NCBI RefSeq assembly: GCF_002850745.1
Contig: NZ_KZ559471.1
Span: forward strand, 349,091-413,090
Source of the DNA: Nonomuraea indica
GTDB lineage: Bacteria > Actinomycetota > Actinomycetes > Streptosporangiales > Streptosporangiaceae
DNA: 64,000 nt
Direction of reading: 5' to 3'
Both the position numbers and the translations under genes were made by a program. Shown here one piece after another: positions 17,633-25,023 of the stretch (its first letter is position 1; the number at the start of each line of letters is the position of its first letter). Below the pieces are notes generated by a model. It did no database searches. It was not told where the DNA came from and saw nothing but the letters and a program-made list of their open reading frames with translations.

Positions 17633-18886
17633 ATGGCAGTCGTGGCCGCTCCCCGCCCCCTCCTGGGAGCCGTGCTTCTGTTGTTCGTCAGCGCCGCTTG
17701 GGGGTCGGCGTTCCCGCTGATGAAGGACCTCATCCTCCGGTTACCGGTCGAGGACCTGCTCGCCGAGCGCTACACACTCGCGGCGCTCACCCTGTTCCTC
17801 ATCCGGCCCGGGTGCCTTCGGGGGTTGTCGCGCCGGACCTGGGGACAGGGCGCGCTGCTGGGGGCCATGTTCGGGGTCGGTCAGGCAGGTCAGGCCGTGG
17901 CGCTGGAGAGCCTTCCGTCGGCGGTGTCCGGGTTCGCCGTCGGGTGCAGCGTGGTGATCACGCCGATCCTCGCGCTGGTGCTCTTCCGGGTGCGGGTGCC
18001 GGCGCGGGTGTGGGCGGGCGTGGTGCTCGCCATGGCGGGGATGACGGTCTTCACCCTGCTGCAGGGAGTCGGCGACGAGCGGGTGTCGATGGTCGCGCTC
18101 GGGGTGACGCTCACCTCCGCCGCGCTGTACGCCGGCCACACGCTCCTGCTGGCCCGGCTGTCGCGCAGCGGCGACGGCTTCCCGGCGTACGCGCTGACCG
18201 TCATCCAGCTCGCCACCATCGGCGGCCTGACCGGCGTGCTCGCCGTGCGTGACGGGATCGCCCTGCCGGCCACGCTGCCCGACTGGGGGATCCTCGCGCA
18301 CCTGTCGGTGGTGTCGTGCGCCCTGGGCTTCCTGGCCCGCTCGTACGGCCAGGCCCACGTGGCGGCGGTGCCGAGCGCGGTGCTGATGTCGTCGCAGCCG
18401 CTCTGGGTCGCGGCCATCGCGGTGATCTGGTTCGCCGAGCCGGTGAGCCTGGGCATGATCGTGGGCGGTGGGCTCATGGCGGCGGCGATGCTGCTGGCCG
18501 TACCGTCGCGCACGCCCGCGGTCGTGCCGGCCGAGAGACCGCCGCGCGAGCGCACGCTGCTCGAGGTGTCCTCCCAGGCGTCGAGACGGCTGGCCGACCT
18601 CAAGATCAAACGGCCGGCCCGGCCCAGACCCGCGGACCTTCCCATCCTCTCCAAGGGCGCCTGTGCCGAGACGTGCCGGCTGAGCACGCACGCCGCCAAG
18701 GGCAGCGGGCAGCCCAGTCTCGACCGGCTGATCGAGCGGGCCACGCTCATCGTCCGCGCCCGTAACATGCAGGGGCCGGGCTGCTGCCGATCGGTCACCC
18801 TCGCCGGGCGCTGCATCTGCGCGCTCATGGAAGCAGCGGAAAAGGACGGTGAGGCGCCCCGGCCCTCATGGTTTCGGCCTGGTTAG
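17633..18886 (+). CDS. EamA/DMT-family transporter with Cys-rich C-terminal tail
   Basis: The protein has 417 residues. Residues 1 to about 295 form two EamA repeats of five hydrophobic segments each (start LLGAVLLLFVSAAWGSAFPLMK), as in drug/metabolite exporters of the inner membrane. The last 110 or so residues are an unusual soluble tail: a basic Pro/Arg linker, then GACAETC, a helix (SLDRLIERATLIVRARNMQ), then GPGCC and GRCIC. Six Cys in C-x3-C, CC and C-x-C groups could bind metal or sense redox state. The start is ambiguous between ATG at 17621 and 17633; I take 17633 because a CATGCT -10-like box lies 7 nt upstream. The preceding leader RNA probably regulates it. The substrate is unknown. 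Confidence 0.85.
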   Translation: MAVVAAPRPLLGAVLLLFVSAAWGSAFPLMKDLILRLPVEDLLAERYTLAALTLFLIRPGCLRGLSRRTWGQGALLGAMFGVGQAGQAVALESLPSAVSGFAVGCSVVITPILALVLFRVRVPARVWAGVVLAMAGMTVFTLLQGVGDERVSMVALGVTLTSAALYAGHTLLLARLSRSGDGFPAYALTVIQLATIGGLTGVLAVRDGIALPATLPDWGILAHLSVVSCALGFLARSYGQAHVAAVPSAVLMSSQPLWVAAIAVIWFAEPVSLGMIVGGGLMAAAMLLAVPSRTPAVVPAERPPRERTLLEVSSQASRRLADLKIKRPARPRPADLPILSKGACAETCRLSTHAAKGSGQPSLDRLIERATLIVRARNMQGPGCCRSVTLAGRCICALMEAAEKDGEAPRPSWFRPG

Positions 18887-18952
18887 GTTCGACGGCTCGG
18901 AGAAAATCCGATGCTTTTTATAGCCGGCTTTCCCGCTCATTCGACCGAAAAC

Positions 18953-18981
18953 TTGATAAACGTTCCATCGTCGAATAAAGC
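18953..18981 (+). promoter_or_regulatory. Probable promoter of the small peptide/TPR pair
   Basis: TTGATA (18953-18958), 17 bases, then TAAAGC (18976-18981) resemble -35 and -10 boxes. They sit in a markedly AT-rich patch (18895-18985) that is unusual for this window and contains GCTTTTTATAGC just upstream. Confidence 0.5.
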
Positions 18982-19010
18982 TGGACTAACCGTGTTCGGA
19001 GGGGGACACC

Positions 19011-19085
19011 ATGAAGCGCATCGTCGTGCGTAAACCCGGCACCGCCCAGCTCACCGGGACGGCCAGCGTCATCCACAAGGGGTGA
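19011..19085 (+). CDS. 24-residue peptide coupled to TPR protein
   Basis: A strong Shine-Dalgarno (GGAGGGGG, 18998-19005) lies 5 nt before an ATG that opens a 24-codon reading frame. The peptide begins MKRIVVRKPG, has the middle TAQLTGTAS and ends VIHKG; it is basic, with Thr/Ser but no Cys. Its stop overlaps the next gene's start as GTGA, so the larger gene is translationally coupled. The combination of dedicated promoter, best ribosome-binding site in the neighbourhood and overlap argues for a real gene rather than chance. I do not recognise the peptide. It could be a precursor or signal sensed by the TPR protein, or simply a translational leader. Confidence 0.6.
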   Translation: MKRIVVRKPGTAQLTGTASVIHKG

Positions 19086-20785
19086 GCCGGGGCCGCCGGA
19101 CCCATCTCCGGTTACCGGGCGCTCCGCCCGACCCGGCGGGGGCCGTGCGGCCGCTGATGCCGACGATCGACGGGCACCGACGACCGCACGGCCCGTACAC
19201 CGTGGCCTCCGCCCTGCTGCACCGGATCGTGCCGGAGACATTGGAACGTTCCCCGGAGCTGGTGGCCGCCCACGACATCGAGATCAGGGCGGCCGCGCCC
19301 GGCCTGGCCGACCTGGTGCCGGTCACGCGGGAGACCATCGACGCCCGCCTCACCGACGACGAGCGGATCCTCGTGCCCGCGCCCCGCCGCACGCTGCGGC
19401 TGGCCAACGGCATCACGGAGTTCGTCCGCGAGGCGGTGCCGCACGGCACGACGCTCGTGGTGTGCAACGGCGCCCAGGCAGACCCCACCGACGCCGAACT
19501 GCTCGACGTGATGACGCGCAGGATCGCGCCGGAGGTGCTGGAGATCGTCGTCTACGCGGGCGGCCCCGAGCCGCCCGAGGACCGGCGTGGCCCCGAGGAG
19601 CTGTGGCCGGTCGTGGACCGGTGCCTGCGCGAGGGGTTCCTGCACGCCGTCGCCGAGCTCGGGGCGCGCGGACTGGCCCGCACCGAGCCGGGCGGCGAGC
19701 CGTGGTGGCGGTTCGCCCAGCGCACCGCGACGGCGCTCGGCGGGCTGGGGCGGGTGGACGAGGCTCGCCGGGTGTGGCAGCGGGTGCGCGGGGCGAGCCA
19801 GGACCCGGCCGTCCACGCGGCCTGCGCGTACGGTCTCGCGATGCTCGACGCCCGCCACCAGGACCCCGCCCGGCGCGACCTGGCCGCGGCAAGACAGTGG
19901 ATCAACACCGCCGTCGCCGTCTCGACCCTGCTGCCCGACCCGTACGAGAGGGCCTTCAAGCTCGGCTTCGACCGCAACGGGCTGGCACTGGTCGAGCTGC
20001 GCGAGGGGCGGCCGGAAGCGGCCCTCGCCCTGGTGGACTCGGCCCTCGACCTGGCCCGCGAGCTGGGGGAGCGGCATCCCGTGCACCGGATGGTGCTGCG
20101 CGCCAACCGGGCCCGGCTGCTGGCGGTGCTCGGCCGCGTGAAGGAGGCGCTGGCCGACTACGGGGCGGCCATCGCGCTCGACCCCGGCTTCCCCGACTAC
20201 TACCTCGACCGGGGCAACCTGCTGGCCGGCCTGGGCTGCCAGGACGAGGCGCTGGCCGACTACGAGAGCGCGATGCGGGCCGGCCCTCCGCTGCCCGAGG
20301 CGCACTACAACCGCGCCGAGCTGCGGATCGCCCGAGGCGACCTCGACGGCGCCCTGGCCGACCTCGGACGGGTGATCGACCTCGACCCGTCCTGCCTCGA
20401 CGCCTACATCAACCGGGCGGGGCTGCTGGCCGGGCTGGAGCGTGACGAGGAGGCGTGGCGCGACGTGACGGCCGGGCTCGCGCTGGCGCCGGGCAACCCG
20501 CACCTGCTGGCGGTGCTGGGCCAGCTGGAGACGGCGGCCGGGCGGCTGGCCGAGGCGCGCCGCGCCCTGGACCGGGCCGTCGAGGCGGCCCCGTGGCTGG
20601 CGGCGGCGTGGGGAAACCGGGGGGTGCTGCGGTTCGAGGCGGGCGACCCGGAGGGGGCGGTCGAGGACCTCTCCCAGGCCATCGGCCTCGAACCACAGCC
20701 CGACCTGTACGCCAACCGGGCCGTCGCGTTGCGGGCGCTCGGCCGGGAGGCGGAGGCGGCTGCCGACGAGGAGCGGGCCCGCTGA
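19082..20785 (+). CDS. TPR protein with degenerate STAND-like N-terminal region
   Basis: The protein has 567 residues from the GTG at 19082. Residues about 40-160 resemble the core of a STAND/LuxR-type ATPase: GPYTVASALLHRIVPETL stands where the P-loop region would be, and TTLVVCNGAQADPTDAELLDVM matches the Walker B strand of such ATPases with its key residues altered; no GxxxxGK is present. Residues about 210-560 are at least eight TPR-type units, for example LADYGAAIALDPGFPDYYLDRGNLLAGLG and LADLGRVIDLDPSCLDAYINRAGLL. It has no signal peptide or membrane segment. The start overlaps the 24-residue peptide gene, so the two are made together. It probably binds a peptide or protein through the repeats; its activity is unknown. 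Confidence 0.75.
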   Translation: MSRGRRTHLRLPGAPPDPAGAVRPLMPTIDGHRRPHGPYTVASALLHRIVPETLERSPELVAAHDIEIRAAAPGLADLVPVTRETIDARLTDDERILVPAPRRTLRLANGITEFVREAVPHGTTLVVCNGAQADPTDAELLDVMTRRIAPEVLEIVVYAGGPEPPEDRRGPEELWPVVDRCLREGFLHAVAELGARGLARTEPGGEPWWRFAQRTATALGGLGRVDEARRVWQRVRGASQDPAVHAACAYGLAMLDARHQDPARRDLAAARQWINTAVAVSTLLPDPYERAFKLGFDRNGLALVELREGRPEAALALVDSALDLARELGERHPVHRMVLRANRARLLAVLGRVKEALADYGAAIALDPGFPDYYLDRGNLLAGLGCQDEALADYESAMRAGPPLPEAHYNRAELRIARGDLDGALADLGRVIDLDPSCLDAYINRAGLLAGLERDEEAWRDVTAGLALAPGNPHLLAVLGQLETAAGRLAEARRALDRAVEAAPWLAAAWGNRGVLRFEAGDPEGAVEDLSQAIGLEPQPDLYANRAVALRALGREAEAAADEERAR

Positions 20786-20868
20786 CCACCACCCGGAGAC
20801 GGGAGCGGGCCCGCTGACCGTTCGTAGACGGGGAGCGGGCCCGCTGACCACTACTCGAAGACGGGGAG
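20772..20868. repeat. 30-32 bp tandem repeat across the TPR gene's 3' end
   Basis: The perfect palindrome AGCGGGCCCGCT recurs at 20772-20783, 20804-20815 and 20834-20845, each followed by GACC and then by a GAGACGGG/TAGACGGGG-like stretch. A decayed fourth copy begins near 20864. Each copy carries the gene's final codons and TGA. Confidence 0.8.
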
Positions 20869-20906
20869 CAGCCCGCTGGCGCCCGTCACGTTCGCCGTGC
20901 CGTGGA

Positions 20907-21881
20907 TCAGGGGCTGAGGGCGCTCTCCGCGCCGGACGTCGTCCTGGCGCGGGCGGGCAGCAGCAGCGACTTGCCGGTGACCGTGCGCGACTCGATCGCC
21001 GCGTGCGCCTCGGCGGCCGACTCCAGCGGGAACACGCCGCCGACCGTCGGGCGCAGCCTGCCCGCCGCCGCCAGCTCCAGCGCCTCCCGGGCCAGCTCGC
21101 GCGGGTCCGCCTCCGGCCATGGGACCTGCGTCACCCTGGGGTCCGCCGCGGTCATCGGGCCGCCCGCCATGCCGTACGAGCTGAACCGGCCCCCGTCGCG
21201 CAGCAGCGTCTGCGCGGCCGCGCCGATGGCGCCGCCCACCCCGTCGAAGACCACGTCCAGCGGACCGCCGACGGCGGCCCGCACCTGGTCGGTCCAGCCG
21301 GGATCGGTGTAGTCGACGGTCAGCTCCGCGCCCAGCTCCTCGGCGTGGCGGCGCTTGGCGGCGCTGCTCGCGGCGCCCACCACGCGCGCCCCGGCGGCGG
21401 ACGCCAGCTGGACGAGCAGTCCGCCCACGCCACCGCCAGCCGCCTCGACCAGCACCCATTCGCCCGGCCGCGGCGCCGCGGCGCGCGCCAGGCCGACCGC
21501 GGTGCGCCCGTCGGCCAGCAGCGCCACCGCCTCCTCCAGGGACAGTCCATCGGGAACCGGGATGAGCTGGTCGGCCGCCGCCACCGCCAGCTCCGCGTAG
21601 CCGCCGGTGCCGTTCAGCGTGCTCACCACCCGCGTGCCGGTCAGGGCCTCGTCGACGCCCTCGCCCACGGCCAGCACGGTGCCGCCGACGCCGTTGCCGA
21701 GCACGGCGGGCAGCTCGACGCGGCGCGGGCCGCGGTCGGCGCGCAGCTGGGTCTCGACGAACGTGATGCCCGCCACCGCCACCTCGACGAGCACCTGCCC
21801 CGGGCCCGGGACGGGATCGGGGACCTCTTCGGCGACCAGCGCCTCCGGGCCGCCGTACTTCCTCAACACCACCGCGCGCAT
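20907..21881 (-). CDS. Zinc-type alcohol dehydrogenase / NADPH:quinone oxidoreductase
   Basis: The protein has 324 residues and is a medium-chain reductase of the quinone-oxidoreductase type. The N-terminal domain MRAVVLRKYGGPEALVAEEVPDPVPGPGQVLVEVAVAGI is followed by the Rossmann loop EAAGGGVGGLLVQLASAAGARVVG. No zinc ligands are evident. It should reduce quinones or alpha/beta-unsaturated carbonyls with NADPH in the cytoplasm. The ATG at 21881 is used because homologues start MRAVV; an ATG at 21899 is possible. A perfect inverted repeat (21910-21938) overlaps its promoter, so it is probably repressed by an unlinked regulator. It is not closely similar to the reductase at 7439. Confidence 0.88.
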   Translation of the reverse strand: MRAVVLRKYGGPEALVAEEVPDPVPGPGQVLVEVAVAGITFVETQLRADRGPRRVELPAVLGNGVGGTVLAVGEGVDEALTGTRVVSTLNGTGGYAELAVAAADQLIPVPDGLSLEEAVALLADGRTAVGLARAAAPRPGEWVLVEAAGGGVGGLLVQLASAAGARVVGAASSAAKRRHAEELGAELTVDYTDPGWTDQVRAAVGGPLDVVFDGVGGAIGAAAQTLLRDGGRFSSYGMAGGPMTAADPRVTQVPWPEADPRELAREALELAAAGRLRPTVGGVFPLESAAEAHAAIESRTVTGKSLLLPARARTTSGAESALSP

Positions 21882-21909
21882 GACAACCCCCACGTCCATC
21901 GGAACGATC

Positions 21910-21938
21910 TGCTCCGATCGGAAGGCTATATCGGAGCA
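21910..21938. promoter_or_regulatory. Operator-like inverted repeat
   Basis: TGCTCCGAT (21910-21918) and ATCGGAGCA (21930-21938) are perfect 9-bp arms separated by 11 bp that include GGCTATA. The left arm also begins the 10-bp palindrome TCCGATCGGA (21913-21922). No regulator gene is adjacent. Confidence 0.65.
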
Positions 21939-22130
21939 TTTCGCCCCGGCGACGCGCGTGCCCGCACCCCGGACCGCCGGGCCCTACCACCAGCGGGCCG
22001 GGCACCCTCGGCGCGCTGCGCGCCCCGGCAGTCACCCTCGACGGGCTGCGCTCCCGGCGTGACCCCGCTGCCCGGCGAACGTCCCGCCGCCGAATGGTGC
22101 GAACGCCGCTGGGAGCCGGGCCCGTAGGAC

Positions 22131-22136
22131 TACGGT
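22131..22136 (+). promoter_or_regulatory. -10 box of leaderless transcript
   Basis: TACGGT lies 6 nt before the GTG at 22143. Confidence 0.6.
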
Positions 22137-22142
22137 TGCACC

Positions 22143-22934
22143 GTGGCTTTCGACGAACTGTTGAGTGAGCTGCGGCCGGGCGCCACCGCCCAGGTCTCCG
22201 GCATCGGGCGCGGCTACGGCGGACCACCGGCCCGTTCGGTGACCGTCACCTCGGGCCTGACCCGGCTGCGCTGCGCCTCGCTGCTCAAACCGCTGTACGC
22301 CTGGGCCGCCGCCGCCCACGTGGCTGATCAGGGGCGCTGGCGGCGGCACGCCGAGCCGGCGGTGGTGGTCTCCTCCAACGCCGACACGCTGGCCCTGTGG
22401 CTCTCCGTCGGTCCCCGCGTCATCCTCGACGACCTGCACCGGCGCACCGGCGTGCGGTGGACGGCGCCGAACGGTGACCCGTCGCGGTTCGGGTCCGTCG
22501 AGGTGACGGCGGCCGAGGCCGCCACCGCCTACGCCGTGTTCGCCCAGGCGGCGCTCGCCGGTGACCCGGTGGCCGACGAGATCCTGGGCTGGATGCGCCG
22601 GGTGGGCCCCGACCAGGCGTTCGGCGTGCGGGAGGCGCTGTCCGCCCCGGACGCCGCGGTCAAGTGCGGCTGGTACGGCGGCGCGGACGAGGTGTGGCTG
22701 CGCACGCACGCGGTGGCCGTGCTGCCCCGGGGCGGCAGGGTCGGCGTCGTGGTCGGCCTGACCGCCCAGCCGTACACCGACGAGCGCGAGCGTGAGGTCT
22801 ACCAGGCCAGGGTGGCCGAGGGGCTGCCGGTCGAGGAGCAGCACGAGAAGGCGGGCGGCGCGCTGCTGCGCGGCCTGATGCGCACCGCCCTGGCGGAGCT
22901 GGGCGACCACCGGGACCCCGGACCGCAGGACTGA
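22143..22934 (+). CDS. Beta-lactamase/transpeptidase-fold serine hydrolase, cytoplasmic
   Basis: The protein has 263 residues without a signal peptide. The three class A beta-lactamase/PBP motifs can be aligned: SLLK (CASLLKPLYAWAAAAHV, nucleophile Ser and Lys), SSN (VVVSSNADTLALWL) and KCG (AVKCGWYGGADEV) in the place of KTG. Cys in the middle of the third box and the lack of export are unusual. It is unlikely to act on peptidoglycan if it stays in the cytoplasm; it may be an esterase/amidase or an inactive relative. The start is fixed by a leaderless -10 box. It stands alone, divergent from the quinone oxidoreductase. Confidence 0.75.
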   Translation: MAFDELLSELRPGATAQVSGIGRGYGGPPARSVTVTSGLTRLRCASLLKPLYAWAAAAHVADQGRWRRHAEPAVVVSSNADTLALWLSVGPRVILDDLHRRTGVRWTAPNGDPSRFGSVEVTAAEAATAYAVFAQAALAGDPVADEILGWMRRVGPDQAFGVREALSAPDAAVKCGWYGGADEVWLRTHAVAVLPRGGRVGVVVGLTAQPYTDEREREVYQARVAEGLPVEEQHEKAGGALLRGLMRTALAELGDHRDPGPQD

Positions 22935-22985
22935 CCGGCGACGGCGAGGGCGACGGCGACCGCTCGGCGTGTCATCGTCCGCGTG

Positions 22986-23348
22986 TCACCGCGCGGCGTC
23001 GCCCGGCTCCTCCAGCACCAGGGAGAGCAGGCCGGGGAAGCGGCTGTCGAACTCGGCGCGGCGCAGCCGGTTGAGCCGGCGCGAGCCTTCGTCGCGCTGC
23101 TCCAGCAGGCCGGCGTCGCGCAGGACCGCGAAGTGGTGGCTGAGCGTCGACTTGGCCACCGGCAGGTGGGTGAACGTGCCGCAGGGCCGCGACCAGTCGG
23201 GGACCTCGGCCAGCTCGCGGACGATCCGGCGGCGGACGGGGTCGCCCAGGGCGTCCAGGGCTGCCTGGAGCGAGACCTCGACCGGCGAGGTGTGACTCAG
23301 GGAGCGTGTTCTGTTCGACTGCGGTCGAACACCGGTGTAGTGTTCCAT
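22986..23348 (-). CDS. ArsR-family regulator
   Basis: The protein has 120 residues from the ATG at 23348. The winged helix-turn-helix is clear: LQAALDALGDPVRRRIVRELAEV, then PVAKSTLSHHFAVLRDAGLLEQRDEGSRRLNRL with recognition helix KSTLSHHFAVL. There is no conserved metal-binding Cys pair at the usual positions, so it probably senses an organic ligand or none. It is divergent from the F420-type oxidoreductase. Codons 7-12 coincide with the perfect palindrome at 23313-23330, so the true start may be further downstream at a rare codon, with the palindrome in the promoter. I cannot settle this. Confidence 0.85.
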   Translation of the reverse strand: MEHYTGVRPQSNRTRSLSHTSPVEVSLQAALDALGDPVRRRIVRELAEVPDWSRPCGTFTHLPVAKSTLSHHFAVLRDAGLLEQRDEGSRRLNRLRRAEFDSRFPGLLSLVLEEPGDAAR

Positions 23349-23359
23349 CTCGGTCGAAC
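23313..23359. promoter_or_regulatory. Two ArsR-type operator sites
   Basis: GTTCGAC-N4-GTCGAAC (23313-23330) is a perfect dyad. A second half site GTCGAAC (23353-23359) has a degenerate partner GTTCC at 23343. Centres are about 30 bp apart, three helical turns. They lie between the divergent arsR and oxidoreductase genes. Confidence 0.65.
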
Positions 23360-23382
23360 AGTCTAGGCGGAAGGGCGCAGCC

Positions 23383-24279
23383 GTGGATATCGGACATGTC
23401 GGCGTTTGGCACCCCTTGCTGAACACAGCTCCCGTCGAAGCGGCCCGTTCGGCCGCCGTGGAGATCGAGCGGCTCGGCTACGGGTCCCTCTGGCTGTACG
23501 AGGCGCCGGGCAGCGGCGAGCCGCTGGTGAGCGCCGGGCTGCTGCTGGCGGCCGCCGGCCGGATCGCCGTGGGCACCGGCATCGCCAACCTGTGGGCGCG
23601 TGACGCCATGGCCATGGCCGCGGGCGCCGGGACGCTGGGTGACGCCTTCCCCGGCCGGTTCCTGCTGGGCGTGGGGGTGAGCCACGCCCCGCTCGTGACC
23701 GCCCGCGGTCACGACTACGGCCGGCCGCTGGCCGCGATGCGCGCCTACCTCGACGCCATGGACGAGGCCGCGCACGCGCTGCCCCGCACCGGGGTGCCGA
23801 GGATCCTGGCCGCGCTCAGGCCCCGGATGCTGGAGCTCGCCCGCGAGCGGGCCGACGGGGCCCACAGCTATCTCGTGCCGCCCGAGCACACCGCCCACGC
23901 CCGCGAGATCCTCGGCCCCGACCGGCTGCTCATCCCCGAGCAGGGGGTGGTCGTCACGACCGACCCGGCGCTCGCCCGGACCGCCGCCCGCGCCCACCTC
24001 GCCGGCTACCTGACGCTGCCCAACTACCTCAACAACCTGCGCGAGCTCGGCTTCGCCGACGACGACTTCGCGGGCGGGGGCAGTGACCGGCTCGTCGACG
24101 CGCTCATCGCCTGGGGCGATCCCGCGGCCGTGGTCAAGCGGGTCCGCGACCACCTCGACGCCGGGGCCGACCACGTGGTGCTCCAGCCGCTCGGAGCCAC
24201 GGGCCCCGACCTCGCCGACGCCGTCCTCCAGCTCCGCGCCCTCGCCCCCGAGCTGGACCTGAGGCCTCTCGCCTCCTGA
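23383..24279 (+). CDS. LLM-class F420-dependent oxidoreductase
   Basis: The protein has 298 residues of the luciferase-like TIM-barrel fold. Typical strands are IGHVGVWHPLLNTAPVEAARSAAVEIERLGYGSLWLYEA, RIAVGTGIANLWARDAMAMAAGAGTLGDAFPGRFLLGVGVSHAPLV and AGADHVVLQPL. The short N-terminus and the GVGVSHAP turn match the subfamily of probable F420-dependent enzymes common in mycobacteria and related actinomycetes. The GTG at 23383 has GGAAGGG upstream. It is divergent from an ArsR regulator with operator sites in between. The substrate is unknown. The last 48 coding bases plus stop are duplicated just downstream. Confidence 0.88.
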   Translation: MDIGHVGVWHPLLNTAPVEAARSAAVEIERLGYGSLWLYEAPGSGEPLVSAGLLLAAAGRIAVGTGIANLWARDAMAMAAGAGTLGDAFPGRFLLGVGVSHAPLVTARGHDYGRPLAAMRAYLDAMDEAAHALPRTGVPRILAALRPRMLELARERADGAHSYLVPPEHTAHAREILGPDRLLIPEQGVVVTTDPALARTAARAHLAGYLTLPNYLNNLRELGFADDDFAGGGSDRLVDALIAWGDPAAVVKRVRDHLDAGADHVVLQPLGATGPDLADAVLQLRALAPELDLRPLAS

Positions 24280-24334
24280 CCGGCTCCGCGCCCTCGCCCC
24301 CGAGCCGGACCTGAGGCCTCTCGCCTCCTGACCG
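24231..24334 (+). repeat. 52-bp tandem duplication across the oxidoreductase stop
   Basis: 24231-24282 and 24283-24334 are identical except for one T/C difference. Each copy contains the final 16 codons and the TGA of the F420-type oxidoreductase. Confidence 0.9.
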
Positions 24335-24373
24335 GGCCGCCTTCGCCGACCGGCGCGGTGGCGTGCCGGCCGG

Positions 24374-25006
24374 TCAGCGCTTCATGGCGCCGTCGGCGAT
24401 GGCGTCCGCCGCGTCACCGATGGCGATGCCGACGATCTCCAGGCGGCGCACCAGCTCACGCTCCTTCATCGCCTCGGCCGTCAGCTCCCCCGAGAAGATG
24501 CGCGAGATCTCGTACTGGTACATCCTCCTGATCGCGCCGCCGGTCTTCTTGGCCTCCAGCGCGTCGTGCACCACGGCCGAGGGGCGCGACGCGAGGTCGC
24601 GGACGGCGTTCTCCAGGGCGTCGATGCCGCTGATGACCTGGTCCAGCAGGGGCGAGAAGCGGATCTGGTCGGGCACGCGATACAGATGCGACTCGCGGAC
24701 GAAGTCGCGCAGCGAGTCGAGCACGTCGTCGATGGAGCGCGAGAGCCGGAAGAGGTCCTCGCGGTCGATCGGCGTGACGAGGGCGGTCCGGAGCTCCTCG
24801 ACCAGGCGGCGGCGCTCCTCGTCGCCGAGGTGCTCGATCGCGCGCATCTGCTCGTGCGCACCCGTCCGCCCCACCTCTCCGCCGATCATGGCCATGGCCA
24901 GCCAGGCCCCCTCCTTGGTGGCCTCCAACTGGCCCAGCAGCGCCTCGGTCAGCGCGCTGTCCATCCGTCCCGTCATCAGGTCACGGATGCGTCGCAGTCG
25001 TTTCAT
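24374..25006 (-). CDS. DUF47/PhoU-like accessory protein of the phosphate transporter
   Basis: The protein has 210 residues, all helical, with the DUF47 (PhoU-like) features: EALLGQLEATKEGAWLAMAMIGGEV, TPIDREDLFRLSRSIDDVLDSLRDFVRESHLY with the conserved acidic TPxDRED metal site, and RRLEIVGIAIGDAADAIAD. Such proteins are encoded next to PiT carriers and are thought to modulate their activity. It follows the PiT gene by 17 nt in the same direction; AAAGGGG lies 5 nt before its ATG. No phosphate-box operator can be recognised by eye. Confidence 0.9.
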   Translation of the reverse strand: MKRLRRIRDLMTGRMDSALTEALLGQLEATKEGAWLAMAMIGGEVGRTGAHEQMRAIEHLGDEERRRLVEELRTALVTPIDREDLFRLSRSIDDVLDSLRDFVRESHLYRVPDQIRFSPLLDQVISGIDALENAVRDLASRPSAVVHDALEAKKTGGAIRRMYQYEISRIFSGELTAEAMKERELVRRLEIVGIAIGDAADAIADGAMKR

Positions 25007-25023
25007 CCCACCCCTTTCGCGTC

